Part shown: positions 22,473 to 30,257 of the stretch, piece by piece | How positions within the stretch are numbered: the stretch's first letter is position 1 | Layout of the letters: each line of letters begins with the position of its first letter | From: DASXYG01 sp036502625 | GTDB lineage: Bacteria > Actinomycetota > Actinomycetes > Streptosporangiales > Streptosporangiaceae | DNA: 32,670 nucleotides | Reading direction: 5' to 3' | Assembly: GCA_036502625.1 (NCBI GenBank) | Contig: DASXYG010000109.1 | Span: 1 to 32,670, forward strand | Translations under genes and position numbers: made by a program | The notes under the pieces: model-generated | The model's database searches: none | Seen by the model: only the letters and a program-made list of their open reading frames with translations | What the model was told of the DNA's origin: nothing

Positions 22473-23309
22473 ATGGTCCCCGCCGCGACGCACAGTGGCG
22501 CACCCGACACCCTGGCCCAGGCCCGTGCGGCGTTGCGGGACGTTGTCCCCGACCTCGCCGCGCTCGTACGGAGCGTCCCCGACGCCGGTTCCGCTTCGGT
22601 CGGTACGTGGACGGTGGGCGATGTCGCGGCGCACCTGTCGCATTCCTTTCGCGCCGACGCCGACGCGATCGCCGGAAGACCCATCCCGGAAGCCGTCGTG
22701 ACGAAGGCGGGGATCGCCGAGGCCACCGCGAAGCTCCTGGCCGAGGACGGCGAGCGGGACCCGGTCGTACTCGCGGATCGCATCGGCACGCTCGCCGACG
22801 AGTTCGACGACGTCGCGTCGCGTTCGCGATCAGCGACCGTCGACTGGCTGCAAGGTATCCGCCTGCCGCCGTCGGCGGTGGCTTGTCACCTGCTCAACGA
22901 ATGCCTGGTCCACGGCCACGACATCGCCATGGCCACCGGGCGCCCGTGGCCGATACAACGTCACCACGCCAGGCTGGCGGTCGAGGACGGCGCGTTTCCG
23001 CTGATCGCGGCCCTGCCGCCCGCTGCTTTCCTGAATCGGGAGAAGGCCGGATCCTTCCGGGCCCGCATCGAACTGCACCTGCGCGGAGGTCGACGCACGT
23101 TGATGATCTTCGACAGCGGCTCGTTGACCATCGGCGCGGCGGGCGCACGTGACGTTGACGCCCACATCTCCGCCGACCCCCCGGCGCTCATGCTGGTTCT
23201 CATCGGACGACAAGGAATCTGGAAACCGCTCCTCGAAGGGAAGCTCGCCGCCTGGGGTCGCCGGCCATGGAAGCTCACCCGCATGCTCACCGTGATGAGC
23301 CCTCCGTAG
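22473..23309 (+). CDS. Maleylpyruvate isomerase-type mycothiol-dependent (DinB/SCP2) protein
   Basis: A 278-residue protein with an N-terminal DinB-like mycothiol-dependent maleylpyruvate isomerase domain: WTVGDVAAHLSHSFRADADA with the first metal His, and HLLNECLVHGHDIAMATGRP with the later His pair and the HG-x-DIA motif. A C-terminal SCP2-like domain spans about 190-278 (LRGGRRTLMIFDSGSLTI). The ATG at 22473 has GGAAAGG 7 bases before it and is preferred to the upstream in-frame ATG. Family members isomerise maleylpyruvate or transfer mycothiol; many are uncharacterised. Substrate is unknown. Confidence 0.87.
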   Translation: MVPAATHSGAPDTLAQARAALRDVVPDLAALVRSVPDAGSASVGTWTVGDVAAHLSHSFRADADAIAGRPIPEAVVTKAGIAEATAKLLAEDGERDPVVLADRIGTLADEFDDVASRSRSATVDWLQGIRLPPSAVACHLLNECLVHGHDIAMATGRPWPIQRHHARLAVEDGAFPLIAALPPAAFLNREKAGSFRARIELHLRGGRRTLMIFDSGSLTIGAAGARDVDAHISADPPALMLVLIGRQGIWKPLLEGKLAAWGRRPWKLTRMLTVMSPP

Positions 23310-23327
23310 CCCCCGCCCCGCCCGCGG

Positions 23328-23921
23328 TCATCCGAGTCGTCGCGGCATCTGCCATCGGGTCGTGAGCCGGCCGTGGCGCATCCGGCCCACCAGGCGGATG
23401 TTCAGGGTCTCCGGGGTGTCGTCGCCCGCGTCCCTGTCGACCGCCAAGGTCGTGTAGCGGACCGACAGGTCGTTGGCGTCCACCACCATGCCCGGGGCGA
23501 GGACCAGCTCGACGTCGCCGCCGGAGACGCGCATCTCGATGACGAGTTCGGGTGCGGTGCGGACCGCGGAGGTCAGGTCGAGGCGTACGTCGCACCACGC
23601 GGTGCGCAGCGCCAGCCGGTGCGGCAGTGCCCATCGGCCGTCACGGCGCACCGTGCCGTGCTTCTCCTTGATGGTGAGCAGTTCGGCCGCCGGCCCGGCA
23701 GGCACGCGTGTGACGGTGCCGCCCGGCGGCGCGTTCAGGTCGGCGGTGAGCGGGGTCAGGGCGTCGAGGGTGCGGGCGGTCAGCGCGGTGTCCAGCCGTT
23801 CGTCGAACTCGGCCGGGTCGAGCCGGCCGTCGGTGACGGCGGCGCGCAGCAGCTCGATCACCTGGTCGCGGTCGGCGTCGGACGCGCGCAGCGCGGGCGG
23901 GCTGGGCGGGTCTTCCGGCAT
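23328..23921 (-). CDS. DUF1707 SHOCT-like domain protein
   Basis: A 197-residue protein. Residues 10-65 form a DUF1707 domain (LRASDADRDQVIELLRAAVTD then GRLDPAEFDERLDTALTARTLDALTPLTADL), very common in actinomycetes. The remainder is beta-rich (GTVRRDGRWALPHRLALRTA, VRLDLTSAV, ELVIEMRVSGGDVELVLAPG), like a DUF4097/LiaF-type membrane-stress domain. There is no transmembrane segment. GGAGG lies about 5 bases before the ATG. It follows the ABC permease by 24 bp and is probably the last gene of the DUF2089-led operon. Confidence 0.85.
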   Translation of the reverse strand: MPEDPPSPPALRASDADRDQVIELLRAAVTDGRLDPAEFDERLDTALTARTLDALTPLTADLNAPPGGTVTRVPAGPAAELLTIKEKHGTVRRDGRWALPHRLALRTAWCDVRLDLTSAVRTAPELVIEMRVSGGDVELVLAPGMVVDANDLSVRYTTLAVDRDAGDDTPETLNIRLVGRMRHGRLTTRWQMPRRLG

Positions 23922-23945
23922 CGGGCCTCCGCGGCGATGGGGTGT

Positions 23946-24707
23946 CTAGGCGATTTTACGACGGTAGACCGTAATGGCGAGGACGTACGCGACGACGATG
24001 ATGCCGACGCACCAGCCGAGGGAGACCCAGATGTCGCCGCTGACGGGGTGCTGGGTGAACAGGTCGCGGATCGTGTTGACGATGGACGTGACCGGCTGGT
24101 TGTCGGCGAAGGCGCGCACCGGGCCGGGCATCGTGCGGGTGGGCACGAACGCCGAGCTGACGAACGGCAGGAAGAGCAGCGGGTAGGAGAACGCCCCCGC
24201 GCCGTCCGGCGACTTCGCGGACAGGCCCGCGATCACCGCGATCCACGTCAGCGCCAGGGTGAACAGGATCAGGATGCCGGCGACCGCGAGCCAGTCCAGT
24301 ACCCCCGCGCCGGAGCGGAAGCCCATGAGGAGCGCGACGGCCACGACGACCACGATCGAGATCACGTTGGCGACCAGCGACGTCAGCACGTGCGCCCACA
24401 GCACACCGGACCGCGCGATCGGCATGGACTGGAAGCGCTCGAAGATTCCGCCCCGCATGTCCGTGAAGAGCCTTAACGCGGTGTAGGCGACGCCGGACGC
24501 GACCGTGATGAGCAGGATGCCGGGCAGCATGTAGTTCACGTACGTGACGGATCCGGTGTTGATCGCGCCGCCGAACACGTAGACGAACATCAGCATGAGG
24601 GCGATCGGCACGACCGCGGTCGTGATGATGGTGTCCAGGCTGCGCGTGACGTGGCGCAGGGACCGCCCGGTCAGTACGGCGGTGTCGCCGACGAAGTGCG
24701 TGGTCAT
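23946..24707 (-). CDS. ABC-2 type transporter permease (DrrB-like)
   Basis: A 253-residue integral membrane protein with about six hydrophobic helices: LDTIITTAVVPIALMLMFVY, VTYVNYMLPGILLITVASGV, VLTSLVANVISIVVVVAVAL, WLAVAGILILFTLALTWIAV, a SYPLLFLPFVSSAFVPTRTMP re-entrant region in two parts, and a final VGIIVVAYVLAITVY. ERFQSMPIARSGVLWAHVL is the typical ABC-2 cytoplasmic loop. The ATG at 24707 overlaps the ATPase stop as ATGA, so the two are translationally coupled. It is the membrane half of an exporter of the daunorubicin-resistance type; substrate unknown. Confidence 0.9.
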   Translation of the reverse strand: MTTHFVGDTAVLTGRSLRHVTRSLDTIITTAVVPIALMLMFVYVFGGAINTGSVTYVNYMLPGILLITVASGVAYTALRLFTDMRGGIFERFQSMPIARSGVLWAHVLTSLVANVISIVVVVAVALLMGFRSGAGVLDWLAVAGILILFTLALTWIAVIAGLSAKSPDGAGAFSYPLLFLPFVSSAFVPTRTMPGPVRAFADNQPVTSIVNTIRDLFTQHPVSGDIWVSLGWCVGIIVVAYVLAITVYRRKIA

Positions 24708-25486
24708 GGCTGCTCCTTGGTCGTCGGTTCGGTGCCGTTGTCGCCGACGATCGCGAAGAAGACGTCCTCCAGGGTCGGCTGCTTCTCGACGTATTCGACC
24801 TTCGCGGGCGGGAGCATCCGCTTCAGCTCGGCGAGGGTGCCGTTCACGATGATCCGGCCCTGGTGGAGGATGGCGATCCGGTCGGCGAGCTCCTCGGCCT
24901 CGTCCAGATACTGCGTCGTGAGCAGCACCGTCGTGCCGTGCGCGGCGAGGTCCCTGATCGTGTGCCACACCTCGACGCGCGCCTGGGGGTCAAGCCCGGC
25001 CGTCGGTTCGTCGAGGAAGATGACCGGCGGGGCGCCGATCAGGCTCATGGCGATGTCCAGCCGGCGGCGCATGCCGCCGGAGTAGGTCGACGTCCTCCGC
25101 GCGGCCGCGTCGGTGAGCTGGAAGCGCTCGAGCAGGTCGTCGGCGACCCCGCCCGGATTCTTCACGTGCCGCAGCCGGGCGACGAGCACGAGGTTCTCCC
25201 GCCCGGTGAGGATCTCGTCGACGGCGGCGAACTGCCCGGTGAGGCTGATGGACTCCCGTACGTCCGCCGATTTCGCGGCGACGTCGAAGCCGTCGACGCT
25301 GGCCGTGCCCGCGTCGGCCTTCAGCAGCGTGGACAGGATCCGCACGACCGTGGTCTTGCCGGCCCCGTTGGAGCCGAGCAGGGCGAAGATGCTGCCCTGT
25401 GCCACGTCGAAGTCCACGCCGCGCAGCACGTGCAGCTTCTTGTACGACTTCTCCAGACCCCGCACGTGGATCGTCGGCGTGGTCAT
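24704..25486 (-). CDS. ABC transporter ATP-binding protein (DrrA-like)
   Basis: A 260-residue ATPase with Walker A GSNGAGKTT (residues 38-46), a Q-loop in SLTGQFAAVDEILTGREN, the signature YSGGMRRRLDIAMSL, Walker B VIFLDEPTAGLD and the switch His region LLTTQYLDEAEELADRIAIL. The C-terminal extension (KVEYVEKQPTLEDVFFAIVG) is the regulatory tail of DrrA-like exporters. It overlaps the preceding SHOCT-like gene by ATGA and the following permease by ATGA. It provides energy for export, perhaps of an envelope-active compound or lipid. Confidence 0.93.
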   Translation of the reverse strand: MTTPTIHVRGLEKSYKKLHVLRGVDFDVAQGSIFALLGSNGAGKTTVVRILSTLLKADAGTASVDGFDVAAKSADVRESISLTGQFAAVDEILTGRENLVLVARLRHVKNPGGVADDLLERFQLTDAAARRTSTYSGGMRRRLDIAMSLIGAPPVIFLDEPTAGLDPQARVEVWHTIRDLAAHGTTVLLTTQYLDEAEELADRIAILHQGRIIVNGTLAELKRMLPPAKVEYVEKQPTLEDVFFAIVGDNGTEPTTKEQP

Positions 25487-25905
25487 TCGCAGAACACCTT
25501 CATCTCGGTTCCGGGGTCGTTGAGGTCGACGGTGACGTCGTCGAGCTGGTCGATGAGGTCCTCGATGTGGTGCGGCTTGAGCTGGGTGAGGTCGATCGGC
25601 ACGCCCGACTTGTCCAGCTCCGCATTGATCTTGGTGAGCGCCTGGTCAGGGATGAGGCTCGTGAGCCTGACCCCGGCGCGCAGCAACTGCAGCGGGACGC
25701 GGATGTTGATCCGGCTCGGCCCGCTGGGGTCGTCGGAGTTCATGATCAGACGCAGGTACTTGGGCCGGGGCTTCGGGCCGGACGCGGCTCCCGGTGGCGA
25801 CTCGGGCCGTTGTCGTTCGAGGGCGTCGATCAGCCGCTCGGCCTCCTCCGCGGTGATCTTGCCCGCGGCCAGCATCTCCAGGATCTGGCGGCGCTGCTCG
25901 TTCAT
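25483..25905 (-). CDS. SHOCT-like / LiaX-N-terminal-like protein
   Basis: A 140-residue protein. Residues 1-32 (MNEQRRQILEMLAAGKITAE then EAERLIDALE) form the short SHOCT-like helix pair seen at the N-terminus of YvlB/LiaX proteins. Residues about 48-140 (KYLRLIMNSDDPSGPSRINI, RVPLQLLRAGVRLTSLIPDQ) match the associated domain with its INIRVPLQLL core. LiaX of enterococci responds to membrane-active peptides, but the DUF4097 beta-helix of YvlB is missing here. No signal peptide or membrane segment is present. It lies 22 bp after the small membrane protein gene and overlaps the ATPase start. A membrane-stress sensor role is inference. Confidence 0.75.
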   Translation of the reverse strand: MNEQRRQILEMLAAGKITAEEAERLIDALERQRPESPPGAASGPKPRPKYLRLIMNSDDPSGPSRINIRVPLQLLRAGVRLTSLIPDQALTKINAELDKSGVPIDLTQLKPHHIEDLIDQLDDVTVDLNDPGTEMKVFCE

Positions 25906-25927
25906 CGTTCGCTCGCTCTCATCGAAC

Positions 25928-26188
25928 TCAACTGACGCTCACCTGCACGGCCGTCCGGCCCTCCTCGAACTCGAACCGGGTGCCGGGCAGCGCACACAGC
26001 AGGCGCCCGGCGCCGCGCAGCGCGCCCAGCGGGCTGATCCGGAAGATCACGCATGCGACCAGCCCGCCCAGTACGGCGATCAGCAGCAGCGGAGACAGCA
26101 CCAGCAGGACCGGTACGACCGGGACGTACAGCCGTAACCGGCGGCCGCCGGAACGGTGATAGCCCACCGTCACCAGGCTTGGGATCAT
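25928..26188 (-). CDS. Small membrane protein of unknown function
   Basis: An 86-residue protein with a basic N-terminal part (GYHRSGGRRLRLY), a long hydrophobic stretch of about 30 residues (VPVVPVLLVLSPLLLIAVLG, then GLVACVIF) that could be one or two helices, and a short C-terminal soluble part with an acidic patch (TRFEFEEGRTAVQVSVS). I do not recognise a family. Its start overlaps the DUF2089 stop as ATGA. Its place between a regulator and a SHOCT/LiaX-like protein suggests a membrane anchor or sensor of the same system. Confidence 0.7.
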   Translation of the reverse strand: MIPSLVTVGYHRSGGRRLRLYVPVVPVLLVLSPLLLIAVLGGLVACVIFRISPLGALRGAGRLLCALPGTRFEFEEGRTAVQVSVS

Positions 26189-26577
26189 CGGGACCTCTCC
26201 AACTCGGCCAGCGCCTCCTGGGCGCTGATCTCCCCTCGCCGCAGGCGGTCGACGACGTCGGCGCCGGTGGGCGCGGGGTCGGTGTCGACGAAGTCGAGGC
26301 TCTCGGCGATCCGGTTCAGCCGGGACTTGACCGTCGGGTAGCTCACCCCGAAGGTCCGCTCCATCTCCTTGATCGAACCGTGCGACCGGACGAACGCGGC
26401 GACGAACACCTGGTCGTCGACGCTGAGCCGGGCCAACTGCGGCGGCTCGAACCGGCCCTCGATCGCCACGCCGCTGCCGGACAGCCGGACCCGCTCGACC
26501 ACGAACGGCTGCCCCCGCGTCAGGTCCGTCAGATCCTGCCAGTCCACCCTCGGCCCCTTACCCTCGACGGCCTCCAT
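26185..26577 (-). CDS. DUF2089 family transcriptional regulator
   Basis: A 130-residue protein. The core SVDDQVFVAAFVRSHGSIKE followed by MERTFGVSYPTVKSRLNRI is the DUF2089 helix-turn-helix. The C-terminus ends with a SHOCT-like segment (VVDRLRRGEISAQEALAELE) similar to the start of the protein encoded two genes downstream. The N-terminal beta segment has FVVERVRLSGSGVAIEGRFEPP. The zinc-ribbon Cys residues of some DUF2089 proteins are absent. No Shine-Dalgarno precedes the ATG; with the predicted promoter, the mRNA would be practically leaderless. It is the first gene of a six-gene operon and its likely regulator. Confidence 0.85.
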   Translation of the reverse strand: MEAVEGKGPRVDWQDLTDLTRGQPFVVERVRLSGSGVAIEGRFEPPQLARLSVDDQVFVAAFVRSHGSIKEMERTFGVSYPTVKSRLNRIAESLDFVDTDPAPTGADVVDRLRRGEISAQEALAELERSR

Positions 26578-26585
26578 GTGAGTTA

Positions 26586-26621
26586 GTTGTACATTGACTT
26601 TCTTAAGATCTCAACAGAGAT
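26586..26621 (-). promoter_or_regulatory. Promoter and operator of the DUF2089-led operon
   Basis: Read on the minus strand, TTGAGA (26614-26609) and TACAAC (26591-26586) are 17 bp apart, placing transcription start about 2 bases before the ATG at 26577. The perfect inverted repeat ATCTC-AACA-GAGAT (26608-26621) covers the -35. The whole 26578-26633 stretch is markedly AT-rich for this genome. Confidence 0.5.
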
Positions 26622-26641
26622 AACTTGATTTTTCTGACCGG

Positions 26642-27586
26642 TCAGGCCGTACGGGCGCCGTTCGTGGCCGGAGGGCGGGGCGGGAGGAGCCGGGCGGCGG
26701 TGCGGGTGATGGTCGCGATCGCGCGTGACGCCGTCGGGTTGGAGCCGGCGCCCGCCCTGGTGACCGCGACGATCCGGCGGGCCGGGGCGGGCTCGCCGGT
26801 CAGCGGGATGCGGGTCACCGGCCAGTCCTCGCGGAGCCGCGCGAGGCGGGGGACGAGGATCACGCCGAAGCCGTGCGCGACCAGGGCCGTGCCGGTGTCC
26901 CACTCGTCGGCGTAGTGCACGATGTGCGGCGTGAAACCGGCCGTCATGCAGGCGGCCAGCACCAACTGGTGGTACGTCGTGCCGGGCGTGCCGACGATCC
27001 ACGGCTCCGTCGCGGCGTCGGCCAGCGTGATGCGGGTGCGGGCGCCCAGCGGATGGCCCTGGGCCACCACGAGGTCGAGGGGGTCGTCGACCAGGGGGCG
27101 CTGGTCGAAGCGGCCGTCGGTCAGCGGCGGCGAGTCCGCCGTCACGACCAGCAGCGCGAGGTCGGCGTCGCCGGTCATCAGCAGGTCGAAGCAGCGATCG
27201 GGCTCGGCCTCGATGATCCGTACGGTCAGGCCCGGGTACGCGTCGCGCAGGTCGGCGGCCGCGGGCGGCAGCAGGTGGCTCGCCGCGGTGGAGAAGCCGC
27301 ACAGGGTGAACGTGCCCGTCGGCTCGCCGCCCAGCGCGAGCAGGTCGGCGCGCGCCCGCTCCCACTGCGCCTGCATGATCTCGGTGTGCCGCAGGAGCGT
27401 GCGCGCCGCGCTGGTCAGCCGTACACCGCGGCCGCGCGGGACGACGAGCTCCACGCCGAGGTCCGCGGAGAGCTGGCGGAGCTGGTACGACACCGCGGAC
27501 GGCGTGTAGTGCAGCGCGTGCGCGGCGGCCGTCACCGTGCCGTGCTCGGCGACGAGCTGGAGGATGCGCAGACGCGGGTCGATCAT
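26642..27586 (-). CDS. LysR family transcriptional regulator
   Basis: A 314-residue LysR-type regulator: N-terminal winged helix (LRILQLVAEHGTVTAAAHAL, HYTPSAVSYQLRQLSADLGV, ELVVPRGRGVRLTSAAR) and a periplasmic-binding-type effector domain from about residue 92 (GTFTLCGFSTAASHLLPPAA). The ATG at 27586 (MIDPRLRIL) is the normal family start. It is divergent from the sarcosine oxidase-like gene, the classical arrangement of a LysR activator and its target operon; the effector may be an N-methylated substrate. Its stop lies inside the palindrome CTGACCGGTCAG (26634-26645). Confidence 0.9.
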   Translation of the reverse strand: MIDPRLRILQLVAEHGTVTAAAHALHYTPSAVSYQLRQLSADLGVELVVPRGRGVRLTSAARTLLRHTEIMQAQWERARADLLALGGEPTGTFTLCGFSTAASHLLPPAAADLRDAYPGLTVRIIEAEPDRCFDLLMTGDADLALLVVTADSPPLTDGRFDQRPLVDDPLDLVVAQGHPLGARTRITLADAATEPWIVGTPGTTYHQLVLAACMTAGFTPHIVHYADEWDTGTALVAHGFGVILVPRLARLREDWPVTRIPLTGEPAPARRIVAVTRAGAGSNPTASRAIATITRTAARLLPPRPPATNGARTA

Positions 27587-27634
27587 GGCCTCATCGTGCG
27601 CCGTCGCGGCCGGGAACGCGCCCCCCGAGGCCGG

Positions 27635-27663
27635 ACGATCATGTACGAAATTTGCACGATCGT
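27635..27663. promoter_or_regulatory. Candidate LysR operator between divergent genes
   Basis: ACGATC (27635-27640) and GATCGT (27658-27663) form a perfect 6-bp inverted repeat, with an inner imperfect palindrome GTACGAAATTTGCAC (27643-27657). This AT-richer core lies between the LysR start at 27586 and the oxidase start at 27745, where a LysR site is expected. Confidence 0.45.
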
Positions 27664-27744
27664 GTGCGCGTGCCCGAGATGGACGCGCCGGCGGGCGCGG
27701 ACACACCCTGGGCCGTAGGACATCCCGACGGGCAGGGAGTGCGG

Positions 27745-28929
27745 ATGCGGCGGTACCCGGTGATCGTGGTCGGCTGCGGCGGCCTGGGCTCGGCAGCGCT
27801 GTACCGGCTGTCGCGGCGGCTCGGCGCCGGCGTGCTCGGCATCGAGCGGTACGGGCTCGGCCACGAGCGCGGCGCGTCGCAGGACCACTCCCGCATCATC
27901 CGGCTCGCCCAGCACGAACCGCAGTACGCCGCGCTGGCCCCCGCGGCGTACGCGGCGTGGCGCGAGGTCGAAGAGGCCTCCGGCCAGCGGATCCTCACGA
28001 TCACCGGCGGCCTGGTCATCGAGGACGCCGCCCACCGCGCGGCGAGCGGCACGGGGAACCGTACGGTCGACGGCTACGCCGCCGTCCTCAGCGACTCCGG
28101 CGTCGAGCACGATCTCCTGGACGCCGCCGACGTGACGCGCCGCTGGCCGCAGTTCCGGCTCGACGGCGACGAGCGCGCCATCTACCAGCGGGAATCGGGC
28201 ATCGTGGACGCGCGGCGCGCCAACGCCGTGCACGTGGCGCTGGCCCGCGCGAACGGCGCGCGGATCGTCGAGCGCACCCCCGTACGATCGCTGCGCCCGA
28301 CCCCGTCCGGCATCGAGGTCCGCGCCGGCGACGAGACGTACCTCGCGGAGCGCGTCGTGGTGGCCGCCGACGCGCGGACGAACGAGGTGCTCGCCGGCTG
28401 CGGCATGGAGATCCCGCTGACGGTGACGCAGGAGCAGGTCACCTACTACGCGACGGCGAACCTGCGGGAGTTCGCGCCGGACCGCTTCCCGGTGTTCATG
28501 TGGCACGGCGCCGCCAACTTCTACGGCTTCCCCGTCTACGGCGAGGTGGCCACGAAGCTGGGCCAGCACATGGGCGGGCCCGAGGTCACCGCGGACACCC
28601 GGACGTACGAGCCCGACCCGGTGCGCCGGGAACGGTACCTGGACTTCCTGCGCACGCACATCCCCGGGTTCGCCGGGCCCGAGCTGTACACCAAGACCTG
28701 CCTCTACACGATCCCGCCCGACCAGAACTTCGTGCTGGACGCGCTGCCCGGCGAGCCGCGGATCACGGTGGCCGTCGGCGCGGGGCACGCGTTCAAGTTC
28801 GCGGCGCTGATCGGCGCGATCCTCGCCGACCTGGCGCTCGACGGCGCCACGCGGCACCCGGTCGGAGCGTTCACGCTGGACCGCCCGGCCATCACCGACC
28901 GTGCGTTCGGCACGGCGTTCCACGTCTGA
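27745..28929 (+). CDS. Monomeric sarcosine oxidase / N-methyl amino acid oxidase-like flavoenzyme
   Basis: A 394-residue FAD enzyme of the MSOX/SoxA family. The dinucleotide fold is VIVVGCGGLGSAAL (residues 6-19), followed by ERGASQDHSRIIRLAQ near the flavin. Cys 319 in YTKTCLYTIPPDQNFVLD corresponds to MSOX Cys 315, the covalent FAD attachment. Near the end VAVGAGHAFKFAALIGA is the usual flavin-contact loop. Such enzymes demethylate sarcosine, N-methyltryptophan or related amines, giving formaldehyde and hydrogen peroxide. AGGGAG lies 5 bases before the ATG. The Rieske oxygenase gene follows after 38 bp; together they could remove successive methyl groups from a betaine. Confidence 0.88.
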   Translation: MRRYPVIVVGCGGLGSAALYRLSRRLGAGVLGIERYGLGHERGASQDHSRIIRLAQHEPQYAALAPAAYAAWREVEEASGQRILTITGGLVIEDAAHRAASGTGNRTVDGYAAVLSDSGVEHDLLDAADVTRRWPQFRLDGDERAIYQRESGIVDARRANAVHVALARANGARIVERTPVRSLRPTPSGIEVRAGDETYLAERVVVAADARTNEVLAGCGMEIPLTVTQEQVTYYATANLREFAPDRFPVFMWHGAANFYGFPVYGEVATKLGQHMGGPEVTADTRTYEPDPVRRERYLDFLRTHIPGFAGPELYTKTCLYTIPPDQNFVLDALPGEPRITVAVGAGHAFKFAALIGAILADLALDGATRHPVGAFTLDRPAITDRAFGTAFHV

Positions 28930-28967
28930 GCCCACCGTACGAACCCATCAATGGGAGGGGAGCCACC

Positions 28968-30191
28968 ATGGTCATGACGGCGTTCACCGACGAGCTGACG
29001 TACCAGGCGACGCGCGCGCCGGTCGACCGCGCCGTCACCCTCATCCCGGACGCGTACCGGTCGCCGGAGTTCCACGCGATCGAGCGCGAGCGGGTCTTCG
29101 CGACGAGCTGGGTCGCGGTCGGCACCACCGACCAGGTGGCGCGCCCGGGCCAGGTGATCCTCGCTGAGGTGGGCGGACGGTCGGTCATCGTCACCCGCAA
29201 CCGCCGCGGCGAGCTGCGCGCCTTCCACAACGTCTGCCGCCATCGCGCCACCCGGCTGCTCAGCGGGGTGACCGACGTGGGCCGCACCGCGAAGATCCGC
29301 TGCCCGTACCACAGTTGGACGTACGACCTCGACGGGAAATGCCTGGGCACGCCGTTGTTCGAGGGGTCGGACATCCCCGAGGACCAGCACGGCGTGTTCG
29401 ACATGTCCGGCGTGCGCGGCTTCGACAAGGCCGACTACGGGCTGCTCCCGGTGGCCGTCGAGGAGTGGGGGTTCCTGGTGTTCGCCAACACCGACCCGGA
29501 CGCGCCGCCGCTGGCCGCGCACCTCGGCGACCTGCCCGCGCGGCTGGCCGGGTACCGCCTGGAGGAATGGCGTTCCGTACGGCGGTTCACGTACGAGGTG
29601 GCGGCGAACCACAAGCTCATCGCCGAGAACTTCATGGAGTACTACCACCTGCCGTGGGTGCACCCTGAGCTGGCGAAGGTGTCCAAGCTCGGCGACCACT
29701 ACCGGTGGCAGGGGCCGGGGATGTACACCGGCATGTGCACGGACCCCATCTCGGGCAACACCGATTCCGGTGGGTGGGACGGCCTGCCGCCGCTGCCCGG
29801 CCTCTCGCCCGCGGACGCGCGCGCCGGACGGTTCCTGTGGCTGTTCCCGAGCACCGGCCTCGTGGTGCTGCCGAACCACGCGTTCGTGCTGTTCACCCGG
29901 CCGGTCGGGGTGGACCGTACGGTCGAGGAGGCCGTACTGCTGACCCATCCGGGCGCGCTGCCGGGCGACGAACCGTCGCCGGGGCTCGAGGCGCTCGCGG
30001 ACTTCTGGGACCTGGTGAACCGGCAGGACATCGAGATCGTCGAGCGGGTCCAGGAAGGCATCGCGAACCCCGCGTACACCGGCGGCCGCATGTGCTACCG
30101 CTTCGAGGAGCCGCTGCACCGCTTCCAGAACATGATCATCGATCGGATGGTCGGCGTGGAAACCCGCGAACTTTACCGCCCGTTGGCCTGA
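28968..30191 (+). CDS. Rieske oxygenase alpha subunit, quaternary-amine (GbcA/CntA) type
   Basis: A 407-residue oxygenase. The Rieske [2Fe-2S] ligands are Cys 90, His 92, Cys 112 and His 115 (NVCRHRA and RCPYHSW). The catalytic iron motif is NFMEYYHLPWVH with His 227 and His 232. The bridging residue is Glu 224 instead of the usual Asp; Glu at this position is a known feature of carnitine monooxygenase CntA and its relatives acting on quaternary amines. GGGAGGGG is a strong ribosome-binding site before the ATG. With the adjacent sarcosine oxidase-like gene, substrates such as glycine betaine or proline betaine are plausible. The ferredoxin reductase partner is not in the window. Confidence 0.9.
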   Translation: MVMTAFTDELTYQATRAPVDRAVTLIPDAYRSPEFHAIERERVFATSWVAVGTTDQVARPGQVILAEVGGRSVIVTRNRRGELRAFHNVCRHRATRLLSGVTDVGRTAKIRCPYHSWTYDLDGKCLGTPLFEGSDIPEDQHGVFDMSGVRGFDKADYGLLPVAVEEWGFLVFANTDPDAPPLAAHLGDLPARLAGYRLEEWRSVRRFTYEVAANHKLIAENFMEYYHLPWVHPELAKVSKLGDHYRWQGPGMYTGMCTDPISGNTDSGGWDGLPPLPGLSPADARAGRFLWLFPSTGLVVLPNHAFVLFTRPVGVDRTVEEAVLLTHPGALPGDEPSPGLEALADFWDLVNRQDIEIVERVQEGIANPAYTGGRMCYRFEEPLHRFQNMIIDRMVGVETRELYRPLA

Positions 30192-30257
30192 AGGGGCGGG
30201 GTCGGCCGTCCCGTACGGGCGGTTCGGCGCGGGAACGGGTGGGGCAGGACGTTGGGC

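Noticed and set aside
27537..28967. Long open frame upstream of, and in frame with, the Rieske oxygenase
   Set aside because: It overlaps the sarcosine oxidase-like gene in another frame and gives an Arg-rich meaningless product; the strong ribosome-binding site at 28968 marks the true start.
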